A DNA stretch of 64,000 nt from Alteromonas naphthalenivorans (GCF_000213655.1 NC_015554.1:3162001-3226000); one strand, 5' to 3'; shown: positions 1 through 10,588, numbered from the stretch's first letter. Translations and numbers: made by a program. The notes: generated by a model not told the origin, from the sequence alone.

Positions 1-454
1 GTGCAAATCGCGATGCCACCATGCCGCCCATTGAATGACCTGTCACAATCACATCGTCTAGATTCAAAGAGGTGAGCAAATCTTTGGTATTATTCGCTAA
101 TGCTGCAAAGCTGTATTGATAATTAACCGGCTTATCTGATTTGCCAAAGCCAATTTGGTCAGGAATAACCACCCCATATCCTTGATTGTGTAGCCAATTA
201 GCTGTCGTTTCCCAATAACTACTGGCAAAGTTCTTACCATGCAACAACAGTACTGTTGGTTGCCCTTCTTCTGCCGGCAAATACATGTATGCCATGTTCA
301 ATCCCTGCCCTTGAGATTCAAATGTCAAAGTGTGAACATCAAAGGGATACTCGAAGTCGGTTAGATTTTTCGAAAAGGGTTTTGCAAAAACAATGGTTGA
401 AAACGTGAAGATAAGAAACGAATAACCTAAAGAAAAAATAGCGCGCTTCATCAT
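1..454 (-). CDS. secreted alpha/beta hydrolase, 3' end beyond the window
   Basis: The minus-strand frame starts at ATG 454 (a second ATG follows at 451) and is open to the window edge, so only the N-terminal 151 residues are visible. A hydrophobic signal peptide ends near VFA-KP. The chain then shows the alpha/beta-hydrolase pattern: LLLHG oxyanion-hole motif, a strand ending in DQIGFGKSD, and the nucleophile elbow GHSMGG whose Ser is the likely catalytic residue. The Asp and His of the triad would lie outside the window. The substrate cannot be told; relatives are annotated as generic hydrolases or esterases. The export signal places it in the periplasm or outside. It is divergent from the leu operon, with about 300 bp of A+T-rich DNA between them in which I see only the leu promoter. 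Confidence 0.85.
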   Translation of the reverse strand, partial: MMKRAIFSLGYSFLIFTFSTIVFAKPFSKNLTDFEYPFDVHTLTFESQGQGLNMAYMYLPAEEGQPTVLLLHGKNFASSYWETTANWLHNQGYGVVIPDQIGFGKSDKPVNYQYSFAALANNTKDLLTSLNLDDVIVTGHSMGGMVASRFA

Positions 455-751
455 TTTTCTCTCAAGAAGATAGTAAGTGATTTACCCTATCAAAATCACT
501 AAAACAATACGCCTTGGTTAAGCAGCAAATTTCGCTATTCCATCGCAATTTGGCAAATTAAACAGGCAATACCAGCGCTTCACCAATTTGATGAAATTAG
601 TATATACATCCTAACGACCCGCTTTTTACCCACTGGATTCAAAGCAGGTGAAATGAAAGTGTTAAATTACAACAAAAAGTAGGATAAAAACCCTATTTTC
701 AAAAAACCATTATTTATAACCAAAATTTATACGCATTATTAGAATCAAAGG

Positions 752-780
752 TTGACCTTAAAGGCGTGGATCGGTACATT
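752..780 (+). promoter_or_regulatory. sigma70 promoter of the leu operon
   Basis: TTGACC at 752-757 and TACATT at 775-780 are separated by 17 bp, close to the sigma70 consensus. Transcription would begin near 787, about 30 nt before the leader peptide start, which fits an attenuation-controlled biosynthetic operon. Confidence 0.75.
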
Positions 781-815
781 GTCGCTATCAACTGGTCGGC
801 AAAGAAAATACGCAA

Positions 816-875
816 ATGATGCGCAATCGCTTTCTTCTAACTCTACTCCTTATGGCAGCAAGACTGCACGGGTAG
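816..875 (+). CDS. leuL: leu operon leader peptide
   Basis: A 19-codon frame starts with tandem ATGs at 816 and 819 and ends at TAG 873-875. Six of its 19 codons are leucine: CTT, CTA, then CTA-CTC-CTT in a row, and CTG. It lies between a sigma70 promoter and a strong intrinsic terminator just ahead of leuA. This is the classical design of a leucine attenuator: ribosome stalling at the leucine codons when charged tRNA-Leu is scarce prevents formation of the terminator. The peptide itself probably has no function beyond its translation. It is too short for ordinary gene callers. The pattern is read directly from the sequence; the mechanism is known from enterobacterial leu operons. Confidence 0.85.
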   Translation: MMRNRFLLTLLLMAARLHG

Positions 876-901
876 ATTGCGACCAGCGATTAATTACACA
901 G

Positions 902-930
902 AAACCCGTGCTTAGCACGGGTTTTTTTTT
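902..930 (+). terminator. leu attenuator (terminator hairpin with competing antiterminator arm)
   Basis: AAACCCGTGC (902-911), loop TTA, and GCACGGGTTT (915-924) form a ten-pair stem followed by a T run to 930. An upstream copy of the right arm, GCACGGGT at 866-873, overlaps the end of the leader peptide and can pair with 904-911 instead. A ribosome stalled at leucine codons 837-851 leaves 866-873 free and so favours the antiterminator. A ribosome that reaches the stop at 873-875 covers it and lets the terminator form. Confidence 0.9.
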
Positions 931-954
931 AACTTTTATAAACGAGAGAGCGTT

Positions 955-2514
955 ATGACAAATCAAGTGAAAATCTTTGATACCACATTGCGAGACGGTG
1001 AGCAGGCCTTACCTGCAAGCTTAAGTGCCAAAGAAAAGCTGCAGATCGCTCTAGCACTCGAACGTTTAGGTGTTGATATCATTGAAGCAGGTTTTCCTGT
1101 TTCATCGCCTGGTGATTTCCGCTCGGTTCAAATGATCGCAAAAGAAGTTAAGAACTCTGTAGTTTGTGGTTTATCTCGTGCATTGGCAGGCGATATTGAT
1201 GCCTGCGGACAGGCACTTAGTGTGGCTGAGCAATTTAGAATTCACACTTTCATTGCTACATCAGAAATTCACGTAGGCGCGAAATTACGTAAATCTCACG
1301 ATGAAGTAGTAGATATGGCAGTTGCAGCAGTTAAACATGCTCGCAAATACACTGATGACGTTGAATTTTCATGTGAAGATGCTGGCCGTACTCACATAGA
1401 CTATTTATGCCGTATGGTAGAAGCCGCCATCAATGCCGGCGCTACCACGGTGAATATTCCCGATACGGTAGGTTACACAACGCCAACAGAATTCGGCGGC
1501 ATTATTCAGCAGTTGTTTAACCGCGTTCCAAATATCGATAAAGCCATTATCTCTGTGCATTGCCACAACGATTTGGGCTTAGCAGTAGCTAACTCGTTAG
1601 CCGCTGTAGAACAAGGTGCACGCCAAGTTGAATGTACTATTAACGGTATTGGTGAACGTGCGGGTAATGCGTCCCTTGAAGAAATTGCAATGATTTTGCA
1701 AACCCGTCAAGCCATGTTGGGTATTAACACCAACATCAATTCGCAAGAAATTTCGCGTACGTCTAAGTTGGTTAGCCAATTGTGTAACATGCCCGTTCAA
1801 GCGAATAAGGCCATTGTAGGTGCGAACGCATTTAGTCACTCATCGGGCATTCACCAAGACGGTGTATTAAAAGCGCAAAATACCTATGAGATCATGACAC
1901 CGGAAAGTGTAGGTATTAATAAAAACAACCTAAACTTAACCTCTCGTTCAGGACGCCATGTGATTAAGCATCGCTTAACTGAATTGGGTTACAAGGTAGA
2001 AGATTACGACTTAGAAGCGGTTTACGACGCCTTCTTGAAGTTGGCTGATAAGAAAGGTCAAGTTTATGACTACGACTTAGAAGCTTTATTATTCTTCGAT
2101 AAGCAAAAGCACGACCACGCTCACTATCAATTGATGAACCTTCAAGCAACGTCAGGAAGAGAAATCATTCCAAGCGCGACGGTTAAACTGAAGGTAGGTG
2201 AAGAAGAGATTATCCAATCTAGTATTGGTAACGGCCCTGTTGATGCAGCATACAATGCGATTAGAGCCATCTTGGGCCATGAAGATGTTGAAGTTGTAGA
2301 CTTCAAATTAGATTCAAAAGGCGAAGGGGCCGATGCCCTAGCACAAGTAAGTGTAATCGCCACTTATAAAGGGCGTCGTTTCCACGGCATTGGTCTTGCC
2401 ACCGATATTGTTGAAGCTGGTGTTAAAGCCCTTATTTTCGTACTAAACAACACTTATTTAGCTGATCAAATTGACCAGCAGAAAAATCAACAAGAACGCG
2501 TTGCAGGAGTTTAA
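955..2514 (+). CDS. leuA: 2-isopropylmalate synthase
   Basis: LeuA condenses acetyl-CoA with 2-ketoisovalerate, the committed step of leucine synthesis in the cytoplasm. The 519-residue length matches the family (about 520). The N-terminal HMGL-like TIM barrel has the DTTLRDGEQ signature at residues 9-17 and the metal-binding HCHNDLG motif near residue 204. The C-terminal third, from about residue 390, is the LeuA regulatory domain that binds leucine. It is the first gene of leuABCD, and its stop codon is directly followed by the leuB start. Expression should be set by the attenuator just upstream, and the enzyme should also be feedback-inhibited by leucine, as known for the family. Confidence 0.98.
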   Translation: MTNQVKIFDTTLRDGEQALPASLSAKEKLQIALALERLGVDIIEAGFPVSSPGDFRSVQMIAKEVKNSVVCGLSRALAGDIDACGQALSVAEQFRIHTFIATSEIHVGAKLRKSHDEVVDMAVAAVKHARKYTDDVEFSCEDAGRTHIDYLCRMVEAAINAGATTVNIPDTVGYTTPTEFGGIIQQLFNRVPNIDKAIISVHCHNDLGLAVANSLAAVEQGARQVECTINGIGERAGNASLEEIAMILQTRQAMLGINTNINSQEISRTSKLVSQLCNMPVQANKAIVGANAFSHSSGIHQDGVLKAQNTYEIMTPESVGINKNNLNLTSRSGRHVIKHRLTELGYKVEDYDLEAVYDAFLKLADKKGQVYDYDLEALLFFDKQKHDHAHYQLMNLQATSGREIIPSATVKLKVGEEEIIQSSIGNGPVDAAYNAIRAILGHEDVEVVDFKLDSKGEGADALAQVSVIATYKGRRFHGIGLATDIVEAGVKALIFVLNNTYLADQIDQQKNQQERVAGV

Positions 2515-3612
<1,098 letters not shown>

Positions 3613-3620
3613 TTAACACC

Positions 3621-5021
3621 ATGGCCAAGACCTTATACGACAAAGTGTGGCAAGCACATATTATCGATCAATTGGGCGAAGACAGCTTAATTTATATCGA
3701 TCGCCACCTTATACACGAAGTAACTTCGCCTCAGGCTTTTGCTGGCTTAAATGAAAAAGGCCGTAAAGTACGTTGCCCTGAGCGCACTGTTGGTACCATG
3801 GATCACAGTATTTCTACTCGCTCGTTGGCGATAGATGCATGCGGCCCGCAAAATGCGCTTCAACTTCACACCCTTGCGAATAACTGTGAACAACACGGTA
3901 TTCAGCTGTACCCTGTTGGCCATCAAAAGCAGGGTATTGTGCATGTTATGGGCCCTGAACTAGGCCTGATTCAACCGGGCATGACAGTAGTATGTGGCGA
4001 TTCACACACTGCCACCCATGGCGCATTCGGTGCCCTAGCATTTGGTATTGGTACGTCTCAAGTTGAGCACGTATTAGCCACCCAAACCCTTAAGCAAAGC
4101 CGTGCGAAAAGCATGCTTATTAAGGTAAATGGTACGCTTCCTGTTGGTATTACTGCGAAAGACATTATTCTTGCCATCATTGGTAGAATTGGTCACGCAG
4201 GCGCAACGGGGCACGTTATTGAATACGCGGGTGAAGCTATTTCCGGTTTAACCATGGAAGAGCGCATGACCGTGTGTAACATGAGTATCGAAGCCGGTGC
4301 TAAAGCAGGCTTAATTGCACCAGATGACACTACTTTTGAATACCTTAAAGGCCGTGAATATGCGCCGAAGGGCCAAGACTGGGAAGACGCAGTAGCCTAT
4401 TGGAAAACCCTTTACACTGAAGAAGGCGCAAGCTTTGACACAGTAGTAGAACTTGAAGCGGCTGACATTGCACCTCAGGTTACTTGGGGCACAAACCCAG
4501 GCCAAGTTATTGGTGTTGATGCACCCGTGCCGGGCCCAGATGATTTCTCTGATCCTATCGAAAAAGAAAGTGCCAAAAAAGCCTTGGGCTATATGGGATT
4601 ATCAGCAGGCGATAAACTTGCCGATGTTGCCGTAAACCATGTGTTTATCGGTTCTTGTACTAATGGTCGGATTGAAGATTTACGTGCAGCTGCCCATATT
4701 GCTAAAAACGGCAAAGTGGTCGATTCGGTTACCGCCATTGTGGTTCCGGGTTCAGGTCATGTGAAAAAACAAGCGGAAGCTGAAGGGTTAGATAAAATTT
4801 TTACCGATGCTGGCTTTGAGTGGCGCTTGCCGGGCTGCTCTATGTGCTTGGGTATGAACGACGATAAACTGGTGGCTGGCGATCGCTGCGCATCAACCAG
4901 TAACCGAAACTTTGAAGGCCGCCAAGGCCGTGGTGCACGCACCCACTTGGTTAGCCCAGCGATGGCAGCTGCAGCCGCTATTACGGGCCGTTTCGCCGAC
5001 GTTAGAGATTTTCAGGAGTAA
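3621..5021 (+). CDS. leuC: 3-isopropylmalate dehydratase large subunit
   Basis: LeuC is the iron-sulfur subunit of isopropylmalate isomerase and works as a heterodimer with LeuD. Its 466 residues equal the usual length. The aconitase-fold cysteines that hold the [4Fe-4S] cluster are visible: one in [13 protein letters not shown] and two in [17 protein letters not shown] and [14 protein letters not shown] are further active-site motifs. The gene starts 8 bp after leuB behind an AGGAG sequence, and leuD begins 3 bp after its stop, so the operon is tightly packed. Confidence 0.98.
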   Translation: MAKTLYDKVWQAHIIDQLGEDSLIYIDRHLIHEVTSPQAFAGLNEKGRKVRCPERTVGTMDHSISTRSLAIDACGPQNALQLHTLANNCEQHGIQLYPVGHQKQGIVHVMGPELGLIQPGMTVVCGDSHTATHGAFGALAFGIGTSQVEHVLATQTLKQSRAKSMLIKVNGTLPVGITAKDIILAIIGRIGHAGATGHVIEYAGEAISGLTMEERMTVCNMSIEAGAKAGLIAPDDTTFEYLKGREYAPKGQDWEDAVAYWKTLYTEEGASFDTVVELEAADIAPQVTWGTNPGQVIGVDAPVPGPDDFSDPIEKESAKKALGYMGLSAGDKLADVAVNHVFIGSCTNGRIEDLRAAAHIAKNGKVVDSVTAIVVPGSGHVKKQAEAEGLDKIFTDAGFEWRLPGCSMCLGMNDDKLVAGDRCASTSNRNFEGRQGRGARTHLVSPAMAAAAAITGRFADVRDFQE

Positions 5022-5024
5022 ATA

Positions 5025-5636
5025 ATGTCTGATACAACACAAGGTTTTACCGCGCATACAGGTACAGCGGTACCGCTAGACCAAGCTAACGTAGATACCG
5101 ACCAAATTATTCCTAAGCAGTTTCTAACTGGTGTAACCCGTGCGGGCTATGGAAAGCACTTGTTCCACGATTGGCGTTATTTGGATTTAGAAGAAAAAGT
5201 ACCTAACCCTGAGTTCTCATTGAACAAACCTGAGTTTGCCGGTGCAAGTATTCTACTTACCAGAGAAAACTTCGGTTGTGGTTCTAGCCGTGAACATGCG
5301 CCATGGTCGCTGAACGATTTTGGTTTTAAAACCATTATTGCCACCAGCTATGCTGATATATTTTACGGCAACTGCATTAACAACCAATTGTTGCCAGTTG
5401 CGCTTGCCAGCAGTGAAATGGACGCGCTATTTGCAGCAGTAGAAGCCAATCCAGCGCTAGAAATTACGGTTAACTTACCAGAGCAAACTGTAACTTTTGG
5501 TGAGAATAGCTTTAGCTTCGACATTGCGGATCACCATAAAACTAACTTGCTAAAAGGGTTAGATGCAATTGGCCAAACGCTTGAGCTTACCGACAAAATC
5601 TCGGCTTACGAAGCTAAGCAACCTGCTTGGATTTAA
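5025..5636 (+). CDS. leuD: 3-isopropylmalate dehydratase small subunit
   Basis: LeuD is the swivelling small subunit of isopropylmalate isomerase. Its 203 residues match the family. The start ([19 protein letters not shown]), the QIIPKQFL segment and the loop [11 protein letters not shown] are typical active-site features. It is the last gene of the leu operon; a hairpin follows about 80 bp downstream. ATG 5025 is preceded by CAGGAG at the end of leuC. Confidence 0.97.
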   Translation: MSDTTQGFTAHTGTAVPLDQANVDTDQIIPKQFLTGVTRAGYGKHLFHDWRYLDLEEKVPNPEFSLNKPEFAGASILLTRENFGCGSSREHAPWSLNDFGFKTIIATSYADIFYGNCINNQLLPVALASSEMDALFAAVEANPALEITVNLPEQTVTFGENSFSFDIADHHKTNLLKGLDAIGQTLELTDKISAYEAKQPAWI

Positions 5637-5716
5637 ATACTGGCTGTAAAATACTCACTCTTAAACGTAAAGTTTAAACTTTAGTATCGTTCAGTGGAAT
5701 TTTGCGCCGTAGTGAT

Positions 5717-5738
5717 GGCGAAGTACTCGTACTTCGCC
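5717..5738 (+). terminator. hairpin downstream of leuD
   Basis: GGCGAAGTA and TACTTCGCC pair around a CTCG loop. There is no good T run after it, so it is a weak or factor-dependent terminator at best, possibly only a stabilising 3' hairpin. A separate perfect 16-bp palindrome centred on AAAGTTTAAACTTT lies at 5668-5683 and could be an operator for the next gene. Confidence 0.45.
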
Positions 5739-5772
5739 TAACTTTAGTAAGTAATTAACATCGCTTATAAAA

Positions 5773-7011
5773 TTGAATGGAGTCTTTATGCTGAAAGCAG
5801 TACCTATTGATGATCTCAAACCGGGGATGTACATCAACCAAGTACTTAAACAAACTGGCAGCTTACGGATGCGTTCAAAGGGTCTTGTAAAACACCAAAC
5901 GGTTATCAATACATTAAAATCTCGCGGGATACAGGTTGTTCAAGTAGACTTCGACAAGTCTCCCAATCACGAACCAGCAACCGACTCAGCTCCCAACCCC
6001 ACATCAGAAACAATCGTTCAAGCGCCTACTAAGGTAAGAGAAGAGCCGTCGCCAGCGACTACTAGCCTTACACGAAACGCAATGAAAGAAGCGAATGGGC
6101 TTTACTTTGATGCGGTAAATATACAAAACGGCTTTTTATCTGCACTTAATCGTGGTGCAGTAAACGACTTGAAATTAGTAAAAGAACTAGCCCAGAGCCT
6201 TATCGATAGCATATTTGATAACAAGGACGCCCTATCCTGCTTAACTCTGATAAAAAACAATAACGCTTACCTGCTAGAACACTCCATCAACTGTAGTATT
6301 TTAATGGGTATGTTTACCCAGTTTCTTGGCTATGACAGAGGAACCATAGACCAAGCGAGTCTAGGGGCATTGTTAATGGATGTGGGCATGTCGTCGATAC
6401 CGATGGATGTTCATAACAGTGTTCAAGATTTGTCAGCGGCAGATTGGGAACTGATGAAAACCCACGTTGATATTGGTGTTGAGCTTGTGGAGCAATGCGG
6501 GGATATTTCGGATTTAGTGTTATCAATTATTGCGCAACATCACGAACGCATAGACGGCAGTGGCTACCCTAAAGCACTCAAAGAAATGGAAATTTCCGAA
6601 TTTGCGCGCATTGCAGGCATTATTGATACCTACGATGCTATGGTGTCCAACCGTCCCCACAAAGAAAGTATTAGCCCCACCCAGGCCCTCAAACGACTCA
6701 CCGAAGATAACAGACTCGATCAGACCTTGGTTAACCAGTTTGTCACGTGCATGGGAGTGCACCCTGTCGGCTCAATTGTTAGGCTAAAAAGTGGGAAACT
6801 TGCCATTGTCAGCCAACAAAACCCACTTATTACGATGAGCCCCATTGTGATGACATTTTATAGCGTTTCATCCCAGCAATATGATGATATTACTCGGTTA
6901 GATTTAAGTGATAATGATGATGAAATTGTTTCGGGCGTGCGGCCCGATGATTTCAACGTGAACTTATCGAATTTCTTTCAAGACGTATTGGTAAATCAAG
7001 CGCCAGACTAA
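5773..7011 (+). CDS. HD-GYP domain protein with DUF3391 N-terminus, metal site degenerate
   Basis: HD-GYP proteins usually hydrolyse the second messenger c-di-GMP in the cytoplasm. Residues 1-60 form a DUF3391-type domain (IDDLKPGMYI, then RSKGLV). About 150-340 is the HD-GYP domain: EH near residue 170, THVDIG, HHERIDGSGYP at about 256-265, and DTYDAMVSNRPH. The HD doublet that gives the domain its name reads MD (M202-D203) within LLMDVGMSSIP, where active relatives have HDIGK-type sequence. A metal ligand and the following Lys are therefore missing. It may be inactive or act as a binding or regulatory protein. The gene starts at ATG 5773 behind GGAGT. Its N-terminal domain resembles that of the convergent GspB-like gene. 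Confidence 0.85.
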   Translation: MNGVFMLKAVPIDDLKPGMYINQVLKQTGSLRMRSKGLVKHQTVINTLKSRGIQVVQVDFDKSPNHEPATDSAPNPTSETIVQAPTKVREEPSPATTSLTRNAMKEANGLYFDAVNIQNGFLSALNRGAVNDLKLVKELAQSLIDSIFDNKDALSCLTLIKNNNAYLLEHSINCSILMGMFTQFLGYDRGTIDQASLGALLMDVGMSSIPMDVHNSVQDLSAADWELMKTHVDIGVELVEQCGDISDLVLSIIAQHHERIDGSGYPKALKEMEISEFARIAGIIDTYDAMVSNRPHKESISPTQALKRLTEDNRLDQTLVNQFVTCMGVHPVGSIVRLKSGKLAIVSQQNPLITMSPIVMTFYSVSSQQYDDITRLDLSDNDDEIVSGVRPDDFNVNLSNFFQDVLVNQAPD

Positions 7012-7034
7012 TGAGCATCCTGACTATAAGCCAA

Positions 7035-7060
7035 GGGTATTAACATTCACCTTAATACCC
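7035..7060. terminator. intergenic hairpin between convergent genes
   Basis: GGGTATTAA (7035-7043) and TTAATACCC (7052-7060) form a perfect nine-pair stem with an eight-base loop between the convergent HD-GYP and GspB-like genes. No clear T run follows on either strand, so termination is only suggested. Confidence 0.4.
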
Positions 7061-7077
7061 AATGCCTAGCGCCTTTA

Positions 7078-8322
7078 CTACCAGTCAGTAAGCGCCGCCA
7101 TGGTGAAGAGTTCTTCTTCAAAACCTAGCACCACTTGCTGCGCTTCAATATTAACAATTTGCACTTTATCGTCAATCCAATCACCTTCACTCATTTGTAT
7201 GCCATTCACCCGCACCCAACGATCATCTGGTCGTGATGCGTACATATGCGCACTGAAATTCATAGAGGGCAACCGCGTTAATAGCCGTACAGGCAACTGA
7301 TCAACACGCTGAATATTATCTCGTACCGTTACTTTCGTTTCCGGCTCAAAATCATTGTTCTCAGCTTGAGTATCCAGCGCTGCCACCGCTTGATTAAAAC
7401 GCGCTAACAGTTCTGGCGATACTTCAATCTTGTTGTCACCTTGGTTACCTTGAGAATTAAGCACCCGCCCTTCTTCCTCAGCCGCGGCTAAATCGAAGGT
7501 ATCATCAGCGTCATTTTGATTTCCCGACCGCGTCTGGTCTTCCGTCCGTGCTTGGCTTCCCGTCCTTGCGTAGCTTGGCAGTGACTGCGAATTTGGGTTG
7601 GTATTAGAGGCTTGCGCTATGCGATCTGAACCATCTTCTTGCGAAGCGATATTTTCAGAAGGTGAATTATCGCTAGTCGTTGATACTTGTTCAGATGCAT
7701 TGGGCACTATGAGTGGCGTAGTTTCAGGCGCTGACGTTTGTCCAGCCCCTTGTTCACTGTCTTGTCCGTTCACTGGCGCAGGTAACTGTGAAGGGGCTTG
7801 TGCAAGCGCTTGGGAGCCTTGCTTCGAGATACCAGTGGTGTTTGAAGCTTCAGGTCGAATAGATTCCACAACCGACGCGGTAACGGCAGGCCACCACTCC
7901 CCTCGCGTGGCAATCAGAAACCCTAAGCATAAACCACCTGCAACAATCGCTGAGTAAGTCGCCAGCTCTTTACCATATACCTTCCACATGGAAGGCAGCC
8001 CTTGCACGGTAGGCAAAAACAAACTGCGATTAAATTGGTCAGATAGCGTTTTGTCGAACTTTGCGCTGGTATCGTGCTGGCCACGTAATAGCGCTTGGGT
8101 TTGCGTTCGATGTCCAACGCCAGCTGTAGCTGCAGGCGCAATCTCTACGGTTTGATCGGGATCTATTTCTATTTCCTGAACCCCCATTTCTGCTAAGCCT
8201 TCCACCATAGCATCACTGGAGACCAAGCCGGATTTTCGAATTTTAACTGGGCCATTCTGTTGCGTAATTCTAACAATCACCATGCCGGGCTTTAGGTCAC
8301 TAATACTAAGAATGTTAGACAT
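7078..8322 (-). CDS. GspB-like type II secretion accessory protein with DUF3391-like N-terminus
   Basis: The last 70 residues (LLTRLPSMNFSAHMY ... GDWID) match the periplasmic GspB domain that helps GspA place the type II secretion machinery in the cell wall. One membrane segment lies near residue 125 (YSAIVAGGLCLGFLIA). Between it and the GspB domain is a Gln/Ser/Asn-rich, probably disordered stretch of about 200 residues. The cytoplasmic N-terminus (ISDLKPGMVIVRI ... RKSGLVSS) resembles the DUF3391 domain at the start of the neighbouring HD-GYP protein. Typical GspB proteins do not begin this way, so this is an unusual fusion. The gene overlaps the upstream gspA-like gene by 8 bp, so the two are probably co-translated. 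Confidence 0.75.
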   Translation of the reverse strand: MSNILSISDLKPGMVIVRITQQNGPVKIRKSGLVSSDAMVEGLAEMGVQEIEIDPDQTVEIAPAATAGVGHRTQTQALLRGQHDTSAKFDKTLSDQFNRSLFLPTVQGLPSMWKVYGKELATYSAIVAGGLCLGFLIATRGEWWPAVTASVVESIRPEASNTTGISKQGSQALAQAPSQLPAPVNGQDSEQGAGQTSAPETTPLIVPNASEQVSTTSDNSPSENIASQEDGSDRIAQASNTNPNSQSLPSYARTGSQARTEDQTRSGNQNDADDTFDLAAAEEEGRVLNSQGNQGDNKIEVSPELLARFNQAVAALDTQAENNDFEPETKVTVRDNIQRVDQLPVRLLTRLPSMNFSAHMYASRPDDRWVRVNGIQMSEGDWIDDKVQIVNIEAQQVVLGFEEELFTMAALTDW

Positions 8323-9226
8323 ATAAACTCCCTAGCCCATAGCCACAAAACACAGCCACTACAAATGCGCTAGCAAGCCACCATTTACGGTTACCCTGTA
8401 TACGCTGGCTGACCACATCTTCACCAAGAATTTGCTGTGCCGCAGCAAGGAAAATAGGCTTTTGCACTACGGCATGTTGTTTGGTGAAAGAAAGCGTTAA
8501 TGCTCTATCGCAAAGCAAGTTTATAACTCTTGGAATACCACCGGTTATTTGATGCACTGCCCGCAAAGTAGATTTGCTAAAAATACTCACATCACCGTGA
8601 GCCACACTAAGCCTATGCGCTATGTAAGCACTAACTTCCGGGGCGGTAAGGGGCAGTAAATGATACCGGGCAGTAATACGCTGCGCGAGCTGTCTCAGCT
8701 CGTTACGCTTCAATAGTTGCTGTAATTCAGGCTGACCAATTAATACCACTTTTAGTAGTTTTTCGCGGTTGGTTTCTAGATTCGTGAGTAACCGCAACTG
8801 CTCCAACACTTCTGGCAATAAATGTTGCGCTTCATCAACCATCAACACGGTATTCATGCCCTGTTGGTGATTTTCTGCCAATTTAGATAAAATCAAATCG
8901 GTGAAGTATTTTAAGCTGGCTTTCTCTTCTTGGTACGGTAAACCAAGTTCATCGCATACCGTGGCGAGCAACTCCAGCGCAGAAAGCGTTGGGTTTAGTA
9001 TCATTGCTACTTGGGTGTTATCTGGCAATTGTTGCAATAACTTACGAGAAACCGTGGTTTTCCCTGTACCTACCTCGCCGGTAAGCATAACAAAACCGCC
9101 ACTTTCACTTAGCCCAAAAGTAAGGTGAGCTAGCGCCTCTTTGTGCCGCGGGCTCATATAGAGGTAATCGGGGTTTGGTGCGATTGAAAACGGATTATCG
9201 CTTAACCCAAAGTAATTCAAATACAT
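8315..9226 (-). CDS. GspA/ExeA-like AAA ATPase
   Basis: The 303-residue protein begins MYLNYFGLSDNPFSIAPNP, the standard N-terminus of GspA/ExeA ATPases. It has a Walker A motif GEVGTGKTT, a Walker B MVDEAQHL, and sensor features in VVLIGQPEL. A C-terminal membrane helix (WWLASAFVVAVFCGYGLG) ends the chain. The peptidoglycan-binding domain of longer ExeA proteins is absent. GspA and GspB form an inner-membrane complex that opens the cell wall for the outer-membrane secretin. No other type II secretion genes are in the window, so the pair acts in trans. Its gene precedes and overlaps gspB. Confidence 0.85.
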   Translation of the reverse strand: MYLNYFGLSDNPFSIAPNPDYLYMSPRHKEALAHLTFGLSESGGFVMLTGEVGTGKTTVSRKLLQQLPDNTQVAMILNPTLSALELLATVCDELGLPYQEEKASLKYFTDLILSKLAENHQQGMNTVLMVDEAQHLLPEVLEQLRLLTNLETNREKLLKVVLIGQPELQQLLKRNELRQLAQRITARYHLLPLTAPEVSAYIAHRLSVAHGDVSIFSKSTLRAVHQITGGIPRVINLLCDRALTLSFTKQHAVVQKPIFLAAAQQILGEDVVSQRIQGNRKWWLASAFVVAVFCGYGLGSLYV

Positions 9227-9355
9227 GGTATTCGCTGTTGAAGTTGAAAACGCGATTTAAACTACCAGAGCGTGAACAGAAGTCAAAGTGTGCTTATACG
9301 ATCTGCTTCTGTAATAATAACTATTGGCTGAGTTAAATTTTAAAATAGAGGTTAC

Positions 9356-10534
9356 ATGCAGGTTTATTTAGTTGGCGGCGCGGTACGCGACACCCTTTTG
9401 GGAAGAACCGTTACCGAACGTGATTATGTTGTGGTAGGAGCAACACCAGCGCAAATGCTAGCTAAAGGCTTTACGCAAGTCGGTAAAGACTTTCCTGTAT
9501 TTTTACACCCCAAAACCTCAGAAGAATACGCACTTGCCCGTACCGAACGTAAAATGGGCAGCGGTTATACAGGCTTTGAGTGCGATGCTTCTACGTCGGT
9601 CACGTTAGAAGAGGATTTAAAACGCCGCGACTTAACGGTAAATGCCATTGCCCGAGATCAAGACGGCGAACTTATCGATCCCTATCATGGGCAAAAAGAC
9701 TTACAGCAAAAAATACTTCGTCATGTTTCTGAAGCGTTCAGTGAAGACCCTCTGCGGGTATTTCGCGTTGCCCGTTTCGCCACCCGCTATGCCTACTTAG
9801 GATTCACCATTGCTGAAGAAACCCTAAGCCTGATGACCGACATGGCCAAGTCTGGTGAATTAACTAGCCTAAGTGCAGAGAGAGTATGGCAAGAAACCAA
9901 GCGAAGTTTACTTGAAGCCACGCCCGAGGTATTTTTCAAAACTTTAAAAGCGTGCAACGGCTTAGACGACTGGTTTGCAGAACTTAGTCAGTCTGAAAGC
10001 GCTTTTAACACTGCCATTCAAACGCTCAAACAAATTCAAAGGCAAACGCACTCTCAACCACAAGAACAAGACGCCAGTCCGTCTGCGCCAATAGAAGTTC
10101 GTTTTGCAGCGTTTTGTTCAGGCTTATCACTCAATGACGTTCAGCAGATGTGTAAACGATTAAAAGTGCAAAATACGGTAAGCGACATTGCTGAAATGGT
10201 AAGCGCGCATAAAACATCACTTCTTAATTGCGACAAACTAGACGCCGACACGCTGTTAACAGTGTTTAATAAAACCGATGCATGGCGACGACCTGAGCGC
10301 TTTAGGCTTTTCCTTAATGCCCTGCAACCAATTGCAATGCAACCCTCTGATTTAGCGCAGGCCGGCGCTATGAGTTCATTACATTGGCCAGAGCGCGAAG
10401 CGTTGATAACTCAAGCCTTAGTGGCAGCCAATGCCGTGGATGTTCAGCACATTATTGCTCAAGGATTTAAAGGCCCAGAAATTCGTGAAGCCCTGAACAA
10501 CGCTAAATTGGAAAAAATAAGCGCACTACTTTGA
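9356..10534 (+). CDS. cca: CCA tRNA nucleotidyltransferase, without a recognisable HD domain
   Basis: Cca adds or repairs the 3' CCA of tRNAs. The N-terminal class II nucleotidyltransferase head is well conserved: YLVGGAVRDTLLG, ERDYVVVG, PVFLHP, EYALARTERK, EDLKRRDLTVNAIA, and EDPLRVFRVARFA. In enterobacterial Cca the part after about residue 220 carries an HD phosphohydrolase domain (HDLGKG and a later HHGHG). Here that region is Gln/Ser-rich with FAAFCSGLSL in place of the HD motif, and the protein has 392 residues rather than about 412. The tail domain (AWRRPERF, GFKGPEIREAL) is kept. CCA addition should be intact and the phosphatase/phosphodiesterase activities absent. Confidence 0.93.
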   Translation: MQVYLVGGAVRDTLLGRTVTERDYVVVGATPAQMLAKGFTQVGKDFPVFLHPKTSEEYALARTERKMGSGYTGFECDASTSVTLEEDLKRRDLTVNAIARDQDGELIDPYHGQKDLQQKILRHVSEAFSEDPLRVFRVARFATRYAYLGFTIAEETLSLMTDMAKSGELTSLSAERVWQETKRSLLEATPEVFFKTLKACNGLDDWFAELSQSESAFNTAIQTLKQIQRQTHSQPQEQDASPSAPIEVRFAAFCSGLSLNDVQQMCKRLKVQNTVSDIAEMVSAHKTSLLNCDKLDADTLLTVFNKTDAWRRPERFRLFLNALQPIAMQPSDLAQAGAMSSLHWPEREALITQALVAANAVDVQHIIAQGFKGPEIREALNNAKLEKISALL

Positions 10535-10539
10535 TAAGG

Positions 10540-10559
10540 CGCACTGGCAAGTGCGTTTT
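10540..10559 (+). terminator. intrinsic terminator after cca
   Basis: CGCACT (10540-10545), loop GGCA, AGTGCG (10550-10555), then TTTT. It lies 6 bp after the cca stop. Confidence 0.6.
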
Positions 10560-10588
10560 AAAAATGAGCTTTTATAAAGAGCTCACAC

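Noticed and set aside
752..958. 68-codon frame starting at TTG upstream of leuA
   Set aside because: It begins inside the -35 box of the leu promoter and runs through the leader and attenuator; the leucine leader in another frame explains the region.
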